From Rhodopseudomonas rhenobacensis (GTDB lineage Bacteria > Pseudomonadota > Alphaproteobacteria > Rhizobiales > Xanthobacteraceae): a stretch of DNA of 64,000 bases. Shown one piece after another: positions 25,158 to 34,638 of this stretch. Location of the stretch: assembly GCF_014203125.1 (NCBI RefSeq), contig NZ_JACHIH010000009.1, forward strand, positions 1 to 64,000, written 5' to 3'. Below the pieces are notes generated by a model. That model had not been told where the DNA came from, did not search any database, and was given only the letters and a program-made list of their open reading frames with translations. Position 1 is the stretch's first letter. Every line of letters begins with the position of its first letter. The position numbers and the translations under genes were made by a program.

Positions 25158-26102
25158 ATGAATTGGGCTTGGGCAAATTCGATCGATCAGCTGTGGCGTC
25201 AGCCCAGCTTTCCGATCTGGCTGACGATCGCAGCCGCGGGGTTTTTTGCGATCATCCTGTTCATCACGCTGCTGCGGGCGCAGAAATCGGTGGCCAACGG
25301 CGCGCTCGCGGTGATCGCGCTGCTGGCGATCGCCACCGCGGCGGCCGCCACCATCCGCGGCTTGGCGCCCGGCGAGGCCGGCACGCGCCTGGCGATGGGC
25401 TCGCCGCCGGCTGCGGCCGCGGTGCCGGCGCTGGCGTGTCTCGACGAACTGGCCGGCGAGGCGGTGCTGGCCGGCTGTGAGAAGCAGCTGTTCGGCTCGC
25501 CCGATACGATCGCTGCCGCGGTGGCCGCCACCGCGAGCCGGCTGGTGCGACTCGGCGCTGCCGGCGATGGCGCTGCCGCGACCCCGGAGTTGGAACGGCT
25601 GCGGCGTTCGCTGGAACGCGACCGCTACGGTCTTGTCGCCTATGTGCTGATGGCGCGCGATCACTGCCAGGCCAATGAATGCGCGGCGTACAAGATGCTG
25701 ACCAATCACGACCAGATCGCAGCCAATATGGACCAGCGGGTCTATGAGGGGCTGGTGGTGCGTTACGCCTCGAGCTGGAACAGCCCGGCGATCACGGCTT
25801 CGGCGGCTTCCGCGGTGGCGGCGTTGCCGCCGTCGCTGCCGACCGGCAAGCCGACCACCGCGGACTTCCCGACCTCGGCGTCGATCCCGCCGGTGAATAT
25901 CATGACGCCGGAGCCGACCGCCTCGGCCAAACCGGCGACGCCCGCCGCCAACGCGGCCAGTGCCGCGCCGGGCGCCGCCAACGCCCAGGCTGCGGTGCGA
26001 CCGGCGCCGAAGAAGCCGGCCGCGCCGAAACCGCGCCCGGCGGCGCCGGTTCAACTGGCACCGGCGCAGCCTGCACCCGCCGAGGCGGGCGCCGAACAGT
26101 AG
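25158..26102 (+). CDS. Membrane protein with Ala/Pro-rich tail, unknown
   Basis: 314 residues. Two N-terminal helices (about 19-38, 45-65) are followed by a soluble region with four Cys (LACLDELAGEAVLAGCEKQL, then RDHCQANECAAYKML), which could form two disulfides if periplasmic. The last 90 residues are low-complexity Ala/Pro/Lys. No known domain is recognised. It lies 34 bases upstream of the DUF1489 gene, same strand. Confidence 0.7.
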   Translation: MNWAWANSIDQLWRQPSFPIWLTIAAAGFFAIILFITLLRAQKSVANGALAVIALLAIATAAAATIRGLAPGEAGTRLAMGSPPAAAAVPALACLDELAGEAVLAGCEKQLFGSPDTIAAAVAATASRLVRLGAAGDGAAATPELERLRRSLERDRYGLVAYVLMARDHCQANECAAYKMLTNHDQIAANMDQRVYEGLVVRYASSWNSPAITASAASAVAALPPSLPTGKPTTADFPTSASIPPVNIMTPEPTASAKPATPAANAASAAPGAANAQAAVRPAPKKPAAPKPRPAAPVQLAPAQPAPAEAGAEQ

Positions 26103-26136
26103 CCATCCGCCCGGTTCTGGAGTATCCGCTGCGACC

Positions 26137-26574
26137 ATGCCGCTGCATCTCATCAAGCTCGCCGTCGGCTGTGAATCGGTGAAGGACTTCGAAAGCCGGG
26201 TCGCGGAGCGGGCGCGGCTCGCCAAGGCGCAGGGCCTGCCGCGGCAGCACATCCACGTCACCAGGATGACGCCGAAGCGCGACGCCGAACTGCTCGACGG
26301 CGGCTCGATCTATTGGGTGATCCGCGGCGAGATCGCGGCGCGCGAGAAGATCTTGGCGATCGAGCCGTTCCGGGATGGCGACGGCATCGCGCGCTGCCGG
26401 CTGATCATGCAGCCCAAGGTGTTTGCGGTGGCGCCGCGGCCGATGCGGCCGTTCCAGGGCTGGCGCTATCTGGTGGCCGCCGACGCGCCGCCCGACCTCG
26501 GCAGCGCCGCCGCCAGCATCGCGGCGATGCCGGAGCCGATGCGCCGCGAATTGCGCGAACTCGGGCTGCTATAG
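26137..26574 (+). CDS. DUF1489 family protein
   Basis: 145 residues beginning MPLHLIKLAVGCESVKDFE, the hallmark opening of DUF1489 proteins of Alphaproteobacteria. The family core ISHxxxxR-like segment is here RQHIHVTRMTPKRDAELLDG, and the end is RPFQGWRYL. No function is established. It overlaps the LysR gene's stop by a few bases on the opposite strand (convergent). Confidence 0.85.
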   Translation: MPLHLIKLAVGCESVKDFESRVAERARLAKAQGLPRQHIHVTRMTPKRDAELLDGGSIYWVIRGEIAAREKILAIEPFRDGDGIARCRLIMQPKVFAVAPRPMRPFQGWRYLVAADAPPDLGSAAASIAAMPEPMRRELRELGLL

Positions 26575-27495
26575 CCGGGCGCGTTCGATGCCGGGCAGGC
26601 GGCCGATCTCGTCGACCAGGAAATCGATCAGCAGCCGAACCCGCGCGATGCCGGCGCGCTCCGGCACGATCAGCATGCTGAGCGGCATCGTCGGCAGCTT
26701 GAAGTCCGGCAGGATCGCCTCGACCCGACCCGCGGCCAACAGATCGTCGACCAGCCAGCGATGCGACGCGGCGATGCCGCGCCCCGCGACCAGCGCCTTG
26801 CGCACCGCGAGGCCATGGTCGACCACGAAGCGTCCGACGAACGGCACCTCGTGGCGTTCGCCATCCGGCCCCTGCAGCGCCAGCGTGTCGCTGCCGGCCA
26901 CGTTCGACATCCGAATACACTGATGGGCAGCCAGGTCCTGCGGCACGGCGGGGCGGCCTCGCGCTGCCAGATAGTCCGGCGACGCCACCAATAGACGCTG
27001 GCTCTGGCCGAGCGTCCGCAGCTTCATCGAGCTGTCGGTCAAAGGCGCCAGCCGGATCGCGAGGTCGATGCCCTCGCGCACCAGATCGACCCGCTGGTCG
27101 GACAGGTTGAGATCGATCCCGATGTCCGGATAGCGGTCCTGAAACGCGAAGATCAGCCGGGTGAGATGCAAGACGCCGAAACCTGCGGTGCAGGAGATCC
27201 GGATGGTGCCGGCCGCAGCACCCCTTGTGCCGCGCACCTCGTCGCCGGCCTGCTCGACGAGCCGCAGGATCTGCACGCAATCGGCATAATAGCGGCTGCC
27301 CTCGGTGGTCATCGTGACCCGCCGGGTGGTCCGGCTCAGCAGCGGCACGCCGACCGCCTGCTCGAGTTCGCGCAATTGCCGCGTCACCGTGGATTGGCCG
27401 ATGCCGAGTTCGCGGGCGACCGCCGACAGATTGCCACGCTCGGCGACGCGGACGAACGTCCGCAGCCGCTCCAAGGTGACGTCTGACTTATCCAT
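26569..27495 (-). CDS. LysR-family transcriptional regulator
   Basis: 308 residues from the ATG at 27495. An N-terminal winged helix-turn-helix (about 5-63: LERLRTFVRVAERGNLSAVA, GQSTVTRQLREL) is followed by a periplasmic-binding-protein-like effector domain. It is divergent from the flavodoxin-fold oxidoreductase at 27586, with 90 bases between start codons. By the usual LysR pattern it probably controls that gene. Confidence 0.92.
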   Translation of the reverse strand: MDKSDVTLERLRTFVRVAERGNLSAVARELGIGQSTVTRQLRELEQAVGVPLLSRTTRRVTMTTEGSRYYADCVQILRLVEQAGDEVRGTRGAAAGTIRISCTAGFGVLHLTRLIFAFQDRYPDIGIDLNLSDQRVDLVREGIDLAIRLAPLTDSSMKLRTLGQSQRLLVASPDYLAARGRPAVPQDLAAHQCIRMSNVAGSDTLALQGPDGERHEVPFVGRFVVDHGLAVRKALVAGRGIAASHRWLVDDLLAAGRVEAILPDFKLPTMPLSMLIVPERAGIARVRLLIDFLVDEIGRLPGIERARL

Positions 27496-27585
27496 TATTC
27501 GGAATAATCCTATGCATTGCCAAGATATAGTGCGACGAGCGATCACCGACTAGCCAAGGCTCAGGTCCCTTAAAGGAGTCTGGCC

Positions 27586-28416
27586 ATGAACGTCCTTCTC
27601 GTGTTTGCCCATCCCGAACCGCGCTCGCTCAACGCCGCGTTGCGTGACGTCGCCATCCAGCAACTTGAGGCCCAGGGCCATCAGGTGCGGGTGTCGGATC
27701 TCTATGCCGAGCGCTGGAAAGCGCAGGTCGATCGCGGCGACTTTCCGGCGTTGCCGCTCGGGGAGCGGCTCAAGGTGCCCGCCGCGTCGGGCGAGGACTT
27801 TACTGCCGGCGCGCTGACCGACGACGTCAAGGCCGAGCAGCACAAGCTGCTGTGGGCGGATGCATTGATCCTGCAATTTCCGCTGTGGTGGTTTTCGATG
27901 CCGGCGATCCTCAAGGGCTGGGTCGACCGGGTGTTCGCCCGCGGCTTCGCCTATGGCGTCGGCGAGCACAGCGACCGCAAATGGGGCGAGCGCTACGGCG
28001 AAGGAGTTTTTGTCGGCAAGCGCGCCATGCTGATCGTCAGCACCGGCGGTCGCGAAACCCACTACGACGCTCGCGGGGTCAACGGGCCGATCGACGACCT
28101 GCTATTCCCGATCCAGCACGGCATTCTCTACTATCCGGGCTACGACGTGCTGCCGCCGTTCGTCGTCCACAGTGCGGATCGCCTGAAGGAGACCGAGTTC
28201 GAGCCGATCGCCGAGCGCCTGCGCGACAGGATGCGAACGCTGGCGACCACTGCGCCGATCGCCTATCGGCCGCAGAACGGCGGCGACTATCTGATTCCGA
28301 GCTTGCAGCTCCGCCCGGGAGTGGGTGAACCCGGCGCAAGCGGTTTCGCGCTTCACGTCAAGCCTGCGGCCGCCGTTGCGGAGGTTGTCGTCGGCGACGC
28401 TCAGCGCGTGGGCTGA
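27586..28416 (+). CDS. NAD(P)H:quinone oxidoreductase, flavodoxin fold
   Basis: 276 residues from the ATG at 27586 with AAAGGAG. The flavodoxin-2 domain is complete: FAHPEPRSLNAAL binds FMN/FAD phosphate, and LQFPLWWFSMPAILKGWVDRV and STGGRETHYD frame the flavin. It is similar to MdaB and human NQO1-type enzymes that reduce quinones by two electrons. The C-terminal 60 residues extend beyond the core. Its stop abuts the panC stop (TGATCA) on the other strand. Confidence 0.88.
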   Translation: MNVLLVFAHPEPRSLNAALRDVAIQQLEAQGHQVRVSDLYAERWKAQVDRGDFPALPLGERLKVPAASGEDFTAGALTDDVKAEQHKLLWADALILQFPLWWFSMPAILKGWVDRVFARGFAYGVGEHSDRKWGERYGEGVFVGKRAMLIVSTGGRETHYDARGVNGPIDDLLFPIQHGILYYPGYDVLPPFVVHSADRLKETEFEPIAERLRDRMRTLATTAPIAYRPQNGGDYLIPSLQLRPGVGEPGASGFALHVKPAAAVAEVVVGDAQRVG

Positions 28417-29268
28417 TCACACCGCCACGTTGTCGATCAGCCGCGTGGTGCCGATCGTGGCGGCGACCAGGAGCCGGATCGGGCCGTCCTTGCGCGCGGC
28501 GATCGGCGCCAGGGTTTCGGCGTGGCGGGCTTCGAGATAGTCGAGCTTGAAGCCGGCCGCGGTGATCGACGCGGCGCCCTCGGCCAGCGCCGGCGCGAGC
28601 TTGTCGCCGGCGCGGATCCGCTTGGCGGCTTCCTTCAAGGCGCGGTACAGCGCAGGCGCGCTGGCGCGGTGCTCCGGCGACAGATAGCGGTTGCGCGACG
28701 ACATCGCGAGCCCGTCGCGCTCGCGGACGATCTGCACGCCCATCACCTTGACGCCGAGATCGAGGTCGCGCGCCATCCGCGCCACCACCCGCAACTGCTG
28801 AAAATCCTTCTCGCCAAACAGCGCCAGGTCCGGTCGGACCTGGGCGAACAGCTTGCCGACCACGGTGGTGACGCCGCCGAAGAAATGCGGCCGGAAGCGA
28901 TCCTCGAGCCCGGCCAGCGCCGGGCCTTCGGTGAGAATCTTGCTGGCGAAGCCGGCCGGATACATCGTCTTGGCATCCGGATTCCAGATCAGGTCGACCT
29001 TCTCCTCGGTGAGCCTCGCGAGATCCGCCTTCCAGGTCCGCGGGTAGGCGGCAAAATCCTCGTTCGGGGCGAACTGCGCCGGATTGACGAAGATCGACAC
29101 CGCGACCTTGCCGGCGCGGCGCTTCGCCTGGCGGACAAGCGAAACGTGGCCGTCGTGCAGCGCGCCCATGGTCGGCACCAGCGCAAGGCTGGCGTTGCGG
29201 GTGCGGAGTATATCCAGCGCGCGGCGCAAGGCCGGCAGGGTGCGGACGATAACGGGAGGACGGGACAT
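28417..29268 (-). CDS. panC: Pantothenate synthetase
   Basis: 283 residues, the usual family length, joining pantoate and beta-alanine with ATP in CoA synthesis. Visible motifs are [11 protein letters not shown] (HIGH-like nucleotide site), [35 protein letters not shown] and SSRNRYLS (KMSKS-like). The ATG at 29268 begins [10 protein letters not shown]; the open frame extends further upstream without family similarity. panB is not in the window. Confidence 0.96.
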   Translation of the reverse strand: MSRPPVIVRTLPALRRALDILRTRNASLALVPTMGALHDGHVSLVRQAKRRAGKVAVSIFVNPAQFAPNEDFAAYPRTWKADLARLTEEKVDLIWNPDAKTMYPAGFASKILTEGPALAGLEDRFRPHFFGGVTTVVGKLFAQVRPDLALFGEKDFQQLRVVARMARDLDLGVKVMGVQIVRERDGLAMSSRNRYLSPEHRASAPALYRALKEAAKRIRAGDKLAPALAEGAASITAAGFKLDYLEARHAETLAPIAARKDGPIRLLVAATIGTTRLIDNVAV

Positions 29269-29721
29269 CACGACTCGATTGCTGCAGACGGCGGGGCCTA
29301 ACTCTACCAAGCCCGGCGCGACACCGCCAACGCCGCATGTCCGAGCGGCGACATGCAGCATCGAGGGACCGGCGGTTTGCGTTGGCGCAACGCCCCCGCC
29401 TTCGATTCGCGCGATCGGTTGCGGGCCGTGTGGCGGCCGCGACAGCCAACCCATGTGGCTCAAGTTTGCGTTGAATTGTCGCAACTTTGGACGGCGGTGC
29501 GGGCGATCATGCTCGTTCCGGATGCAGGGCGAAACGATCAGGTCTGATGGGTGCCGGTGCGGAGCATATTTCAGCAATATGACACTCTGCACAATGATCG
29601 GGCCGTAGCACCTATTCTTTGTTCGTGGTGTTGGTCGCGCGCTGGGTATAATAGGTATATTGGATGTCCAGTACGATCGGTTGAACCGCGGGCAAGCCGG
29701 CTCTGCCGATCAGGATCGCAG
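29269..29721. other. Intergenic stretch between panC and hydrolase gene
   Basis: About 450 bases between divergent genes. Open frames here have irregular composition and no ribosome site. The right half is AT-richer (29550-29680), which fits promoters for the hydrolase gene. No RNA gene or repeat is recognised. Confidence 0.4.
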
Positions 29722-30579
29722 ATGAAACGCGGAATTTACATTCTGAGTTCGCTTTGCTTGGTATTTGCCGTCGGTTACTTCACCGCGAGCAAATGGGCGA
29801 TCCGTCACGAGACGCTGACCTTCTATGACACGACGCGCAGCCGGCCGGTGCAGGTCGATATCGCGGTGCGCCGCGACCGCGAAATGCAGTCGACGGCGGG
29901 CATGTTGAAGCTGCCGGTCGCGATCCTCAATCACGGCAACACCGTCAAATTCACCGAGTACTCGTTCCTCGCCAATCTGTTCGCCGCGCGCGGCTACATG
30001 GCGGTGAGTATTCAGCACGACCTCGACACCGACGCGCCGCTGGTCACCAATGTGGGCGAGCCCTATGTCGGCCGGCTGCCGGTGTATCAGCGCGGCGTCG
30101 CCAACATCAATTTCGCGATCGACCGGCTGAAGAGCATCCAGCCGAACTCGGACTACGACCATCTGACCATGGTCGGTCATTCCAACGGCGGCGACATTTC
30201 GATGTACTTCGCCAAGATCAACCCGGACCGGATCACCAAGGTGGTGACGCTGGACAATCTGCGGGTGCCGTTCATGATCGACGGCAAGTTCAAGATCCTG
30301 TCGTTCCGCTCCAAAGACCCCGAGTTCAAGCCCGATCCGGGCGTCGTTCCGGAGACCGAAATCTGTGCGAGGGCCGGGATCACCGTGGTGAACACCGGCT
30401 TCCAGCATACGCAAATGAGCGACCGCGGGCCGGAAAGCGTCAAGACCGACATCAAGGGCGTGGTCGACAAGTTCCTGCAGGACAGCGAGGGCGCGTCGCG
30501 CGCCCCGCGGACGCCGCCGGTGATGGCCACCGGCGCGTGGCCGGAGGCCAAGACGGTCGCGCACGGTCATGGCCATTGA
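29722..30579 (+). CDS. Secreted or membrane-anchored alpha/beta hydrolase
   Basis: 285 residues from the ATG at 29722. An N-terminal hydrophobic anchor (about 4-22) is followed by an alpha/beta-hydrolase fold with oxyanion region LNHGNT and nucleophile elbow GHSNGG. Candidate catalytic Asp and His lie later (His in GFQHTQMSD). The pattern resembles dienelactone-hydrolase/PAF-acetylhydrolase-like esterases. The substrate is unknown. The C-terminal 30 residues are low-complexity. Confidence 0.82.
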   Translation: MKRGIYILSSLCLVFAVGYFTASKWAIRHETLTFYDTTRSRPVQVDIAVRRDREMQSTAGMLKLPVAILNHGNTVKFTEYSFLANLFAARGYMAVSIQHDLDTDAPLVTNVGEPYVGRLPVYQRGVANINFAIDRLKSIQPNSDYDHLTMVGHSNGGDISMYFAKINPDRITKVVTLDNLRVPFMIDGKFKILSFRSKDPEFKPDPGVVPETEICARAGITVVNTGFQHTQMSDRGPESVKTDIKGVVDKFLQDSEGASRAPRTPPVMATGAWPEAKTVAHGHGH

Positions 30580-30666
30580 GCGTGGCGGGCCATAGCGCCG
30601 CGGCCGCGATGCATTGACCGCGGGGCGCACACTCGCCACATAAGCTCGCCACGCCTGCGAGCCGCC

Positions 30667-31419
30667 ATGTCCCGCCAACCGATGAAACCTCCGGTCGACA
30701 CCTCCGCGCCGCCGGCCGCGCGCGGCGGTGCGCTGCCCAACAGCCGGGTGTCGCCGTCGGAGGAGATCGCGGCGTTCGTCGCCAAGGCGCGGGCGATGTC
30801 GCCGCACGCCCCGGGCGCGCGCGGCCGGCTGGTGTTCGCGCTCGACGCCACCATGAGCCGGCAACCGACCTGGGACATGGCTTGCAGCCTGCAGGCCGAG
30901 ATGTTCCGCGAGGCCGCCGCACTCGGCAGCCTGGACATCCGGCTGGTGTATTATCGCGGCATGAACGAGTGCCGGGCCAGCGGCTGGATCTCGGAGCCCG
31001 CCAAGCTGGCGACGCTGATGGCGAAGATCGATTGCCGCGGCGGCAACACCCAGATCGGCAAGGTGCTGTCGGAAGCAAGGCGCGACGCGGTGGCGTCCGG
31101 CGTGCGCGCGGTGGTGTTCGTCGGCGATGCGATGGAAGAGCCGGCCGATGAGCTTTGCGTCAAGGCCGGCGAATTGGGGCTGCTCAAGGTGCCGATGTTC
31201 CTGTTTCAGGAGGGCTACGACGCCACCGCGGAAGCCACCTTCCGCGAGATTGCAAGGCTGACCGGCGGCGCCTGGTGCCGGTTCGATCCGGGCGCCGCGG
31301 CGCAATTGCGCGAGCTGCTGCGCGCCGCTGCCGCCTATGCGGCCGGCGGCCGCGATGCCTTGCAGCGGCTGTCGCGAACCGATGGCGGCGCGGCGCGGCT
31401 GCTCGGCCAGATGAAGTGA
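30667..31419 (+). CDS. VWA-domain protein paired with a DnaJ protein
   Basis: 250 residues with no signal peptide. After a Pro-rich start, a VWA-like Rossmann fold begins at RGRLVFALDATMSRQ; the MIDAS is D-A-T-M-S. It continues with GGNTQIGKVL and VVFVGDAMEE. It sits 51 bases before the membrane DnaJ gene, and the two are probably one unit. Role unknown. Confidence 0.78.
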   Translation: MSRQPMKPPVDTSAPPAARGGALPNSRVSPSEEIAAFVAKARAMSPHAPGARGRLVFALDATMSRQPTWDMACSLQAEMFREAAALGSLDIRLVYYRGMNECRASGWISEPAKLATLMAKIDCRGGNTQIGKVLSEARRDAVASGVRAVVFVGDAMEEPADELCVKAGELGLLKVPMFLFQEGYDATAEATFREIARLTGGAWCRFDPGAAAQLRELLRAAAAYAAGGRDALQRLSRTDGGAARLLGQMK

Positions 31420-31470
31420 GCGCGGGATGCGGCTGCGGATAGCGGTGCATTTCTCGCGCGCCCGCACTAT

Positions 31471-32208
31471 ATGGGTGTCATGCCTACGCTGATCGCCGGC
31501 GTCGTCGCCGTCATAGTGCTGTATTCGCTGCTGCAGATGTTCCGGGCCGCCAACCCGGCGGTGCTGGCGCGTGGCATCAAGATCGGCGGCGGCGTCGTGA
31601 CGCTGGCGGTGGCGGCGTTCACCGGGGTCAAGGGCGAGCTCGCGGTGGCGATCCCGCTCGGCATCTTCGGTGCCGGGCTGCTCGGCTGGGCGCCGTTCGG
31701 CTCCGGCGCTTTCGGCAATCTCGGCACGCTGTTCGGATCGCGCGGCAAACGCTCGGCCGGCCAGAGCTCGCGGGTGGTGTCGCAATATATCGAGATGATG
31801 CTCGACCACGACAGCGGCGCGTTGAGCGGCCGCTTTCTGGCCGGGCCGCAGGCCGGCCGCTCGCTCGACGAGTTCGATCTGCCGCAACTGGCGGCGATGA
31901 TCCCTTCGTTCGACGCCGAGAGCTGCGCGCTACTTGAAAGCTATCTTGACCGCCGGTTTCCCGCTTGGCGTCAGAACGCGCAGGGCGACCGGGCAGGGCG
32001 GCAGAGCCGCGAGACGTCGAGCGGCAAAATGACGGACGAGGAGGCCTATCAGATCCTTGGCCTGAAGCCGGGCGCGGGGCGCGCCGAAATCGGGCAGGCC
32101 CACCGTACGCTCATGAAGAAACTGCATCCCGACCAAGGGGGGTCGACGTACCTTGCCGCCCGCGTAAACGCGGCCAAGGATACTTTGCTTCGCACTCATC
32201 GCAGCTAA
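31471..32208 (+). CDS. Membrane-anchored DnaJ-domain protein (Pam18/DjlA-like)
   Basis: 245 residues. N-terminal membrane helices lie at about 5-22 and 38-75, with a middle region of unknown fold. A C-terminal J-domain (about 188-245) carries the Hsp70-stimulating HPD motif in MKKLHPDQGGS. The J-domain at the C-terminus behind membrane helices is the arrangement of Tim14/Pam18-like proteins. A second ATG at 31480 is possible. It likely recruits DnaK to the membrane. Confidence 0.83.
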   Translation: MGVMPTLIAGVVAVIVLYSLLQMFRAANPAVLARGIKIGGGVVTLAVAAFTGVKGELAVAIPLGIFGAGLLGWAPFGSGAFGNLGTLFGSRGKRSAGQSSRVVSQYIEMMLDHDSGALSGRFLAGPQAGRSLDEFDLPQLAAMIPSFDAESCALLESYLDRRFPAWRQNAQGDRAGRQSRETSSGKMTDEEAYQILGLKPGAGRAEIGQAHRTLMKKLHPDQGGSTYLAARVNAAKDTLLRTHRS

Positions 32209-32521
32209 CTCCAGCACGCTACATACGCTACCGAACTGTGAGTTGCTTCTGGTCTCTGCCTAACGCCCCGGGGGGCCGCCCGCCGTTTGCCGACGTGGTC
32301 AACCCTCAGCATCCGTTGTAGCCGGCAATCCTTGATGAGTGGTTTTCAGCGGATGTTTTTTATCGGCCGTCAACCATGCCGGCGCAAAGCGCGGCGCGGA
32401 CAGCCGGGGCGGCGCGCGGCGGCGGGCCGAAGCCCGCGCCGACCACGTGCCGGGGCCGCGTGACGACGCCGCGGCGTCGTCAGTTCTTGCGGATCAGTTC
32501 TTGCGGATCAGTTCTTGCGGA
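32209..32521. other. Convergent intergenic stretch with tandem repeat at its end
   Basis: About 310 bases between convergent genes. The left part holds GC-rich sequence (CCCCGGGGGGCC near 32268) but no clear terminator. The right end holds the 14-base tandem repeat described separately. Confidence 0.45.
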
Positions 32522-32531
32522 TCAGTTCTTG
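32481..32531 (-). repeat. 14-bp tandem repeat at the 3' end of the carboxypeptidase gene
   Basis: Three exact copies of CAGTTCTTGCGGAT (32481-32494, 32495-32508, 32509-32522) run into a 9-base partial copy (32523-32531) that forms the last codons and stop of the D,D-carboxypeptidase. On the coding strand each copy contains AAGAACTGA, so the stop is duplicated downstream. Confidence 0.95.
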
Positions 32532-34279
32532 ATGGTGATGCAGGAAATCTCGGAGCGCTTCAGCGCGCGACAGACCGCCTCGGCCTGGTCGCGGTCCAAG
32601 CCGGCAAAGCGGGCGCGATACAGCTTCTTCTCGCCTTTGGCGATGGTTTCGGTGAACGGCTCGGCCTTGGCGAGCGTGCCGCGGGCCTGGTCGCGCGCCG
32701 CCTCGAGCCGCTGCCGGGCTTCGGATTCGCTGCCCAGCGCGCCGACCTGAACGATCCAGCCGCTATGCACCGCGGGCTTCACGGTGCCGTTCTGCTGCGT
32801 CGCCAGCGGCTGGCCGCGCGACGGATCGGCATAGGCCATCGCCTGCGAGGAGGGGCCGCCCGAGGCGGGCAGCACGCCGAGAATGCCCTGGCCGGTGCCG
32901 TGATTGAGCGGCTGCGGCGGCATCAGGCGCGACGGCTCCGTCCGCATATCGGCCTTGGCGATCATCGAGCCCGAAGTCTCCGCCACGTCGGCGCGCGCCG
33001 GGATCGCATTGGTGATCGGCGGCGCCGACTGCGCTGGGCCCGCCGAGGCCAGCTTGACCGCGCCGGCTTTGACCTGGACGGTCTTCACCCGCACCGGCTT
33101 CATCGGCTCGTTCGAACCCGGAATGGCGGCCTGCTGCTGGGATTGAATGACGCCGGAATTGAGCGGACCGGGTTCCGGCTTCTGCACCGCCTGCGGCGGG
33201 ATCAGCGATCGCGCCATCGACGCCGCGGGGCGCGGGGGCGCGACCGGCTCGGCCGTCGCCGAGGCGACCTGCACCGGGGCCTGGATGCCGCCCTGGACCT
33301 GGACGGTCTTGGTCGGGCGGCTCTCGGACTCGTCCTCGGCGACATCGGCATTGGCTTCGGCGCTGCCGCGTTCGGAGACCGCGGCGACGGTGCGCCGGGT
33401 CGCGGCCTTGTCGAGGTTTTCGGCGAGCAAATTGCGCATGATGGCGTCGCGCGAGCCGCCGCTGCGGCCGCCCAACACGACGCCGATCAGGTGGCGGTTG
33501 CCGCGGTGCATCGAGGTGACGAGATTGAAGCCGGAGGCGCGGGTGTAGCCGGTCTTGATGCCGTCGACGCCTTCGACGCTGCCGAGCAGGCGGTTGTGAT
33601 TGCGGATCGCGTTGCCGCGGTAGTTGAAGACGCTGGTCGAGAAGAAGCGATAATAACGCGGGAAGCGCTCTTGGATGGCGCGGCCGAGCGTCGCCTGATC
33701 GCGCGCGGTGGTGACCTGGTCGTCGTCGGGCAGGCCCGAGGCGTTGCGGTACACCGTCCGGGTCATGCCGAGCGAGCGCGCCTTCTTGGTCATCAGCTTG
33801 GCGAAATCGCCTTCGTCGCCGGCGATCGCTTCGGAGATCACCACGGCGGCGTCGTTGGCCGAGCGCGTCACCAGCGCCTTGATGGCGTCCTCGACGCGGA
33901 TGCTCTGGCCGGGACGCAGCCCGAGCTTGGTCGGGGCCTGAACAGAGGCGTGTTCGGAGACGTCCATCTCGCTGTCGAGCTGCATCTTGCCGGATTCCAG
34001 CCGCTCGAACAGCAAGTACAATGTCATGATCTTGGTCAGCGACGCCGGGTGGCGCAGGCCGTCGGGACTGTTGGCGGTGAGCACTTCGCCGGAATTGCCG
34101 TCGACGATGATCGATGCGAAGGCCGGATTGTAGCTTTCGGTCGCCACGTGATGACGGACATGGCGAGCGCGGTGACGGCGGGCATCGGCTGAGTCGGTGG
34201 TGTAAATGATGGCCGCGACGGTGGCCAGCCCGAGCACGCAAACCCGAAGGGTGCGCGAAACTGAGGTTTTGCGATGCAT
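32522..34279 (-). CDS. D-alanyl-D-alanine carboxypeptidase with C-terminal SPOR domain
   Basis: 585 residues. A signal sequence at about 1-33 and an Arg/His-rich spacer precede the S11 peptidase domain. Its catalytic motifs are S80-L-T-K, SAN (TRSANDAAV) and KTG (GIKTGYT). A roughly 200-residue Pro/Ala/Val-rich linker follows, then a SPOR domain (about 510-585: GWIVQVGALGSESEARQRLE) that binds denuded glycan at the septum. It trims the terminal D-Ala of peptidoglycan stems. The SPOR addition is common in Alphaproteobacteria and directs it to the division site. Confidence 0.94.
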   Translation of the reverse strand: MHRKTSVSRTLRVCVLGLATVAAIIYTTDSADARRHRARHVRHHVATESYNPAFASIIVDGNSGEVLTANSPDGLRHPASLTKIMTLYLLFERLESGKMQLDSEMDVSEHASVQAPTKLGLRPGQSIRVEDAIKALVTRSANDAAVVISEAIAGDEGDFAKLMTKKARSLGMTRTVYRNASGLPDDDQVTTARDQATLGRAIQERFPRYYRFFSTSVFNYRGNAIRNHNRLLGSVEGVDGIKTGYTRASGFNLVTSMHRGNRHLIGVVLGGRSGGSRDAIMRNLLAENLDKAATRRTVAAVSERGSAEANADVAEDESESRPTKTVQVQGGIQAPVQVASATAEPVAPPRPAASMARSLIPPQAVQKPEPGPLNSGVIQSQQQAAIPGSNEPMKPVRVKTVQVKAGAVKLASAGPAQSAPPITNAIPARADVAETSGSMIAKADMRTEPSRLMPPQPLNHGTGQGILGVLPASGGPSSQAMAYADPSRGQPLATQQNGTVKPAVHSGWIVQVGALGSESEARQRLEAARDQARGTLAKAEPFTETIAKGEKKLYRARFAGLDRDQAEAVCRALKRSEISCITIKN

Positions 34280-34638
34280 AAAGGTCCCCGTCCGATTCTC
34301 AGTACATCACCGGTCCGTGAGGCTAAATTATGCCCGACGCCCGCCGACCGTCGTCGCGGGTTGCGCCGTGTTCGGTCCGCCGGCCGGGCAAAAGCAGCCT
34401 GTATTTCCGGCTAACTCGCTGTCACCAAGCGATTATTATCTCTAGCGATCGTGCAAAGAGCAGGGTAGGCCGGGCGAGTTTCGAAAAGGTTAAGCAACTG
34501 TTGCACGGCCACGTTGAATTTATCCGAAGTCCGGATTGTGCGGCGCACAATTACCATTGACATTTTTGTGCAGTGCAGTATGTTCGCCTGGTGAAAAGCC
34601 GGGTCGCCCGGCGACAGCAGTCTGGGAAGGACGCGAAA
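34280..34638. other. Divergent promoter region, carboxypeptidase and phasin genes
   Basis: About 360 bases, AT-richer than the surroundings. It contains the candidate phasin promoter at 34557-34584. No gene is visible. Confidence 0.45.
34557..34584 (+). promoter_or_regulatory. Candidate sigma-70 promoter of the phasin gene
   Basis: A consensus -35 TTGACA (34557-34562) is followed after 16 bases by TATGTT (34579-34584), four of six matches to the -10 box. It lies 55 bases before the phasin ATG. GTGCAGTGCAG between the boxes is a short direct repeat. Confidence 0.5.

Noticed and set aside
32339-34192. 617-residue plus-strand frame
   Set aside because: Antisense shadow of the D,D-carboxypeptidase.
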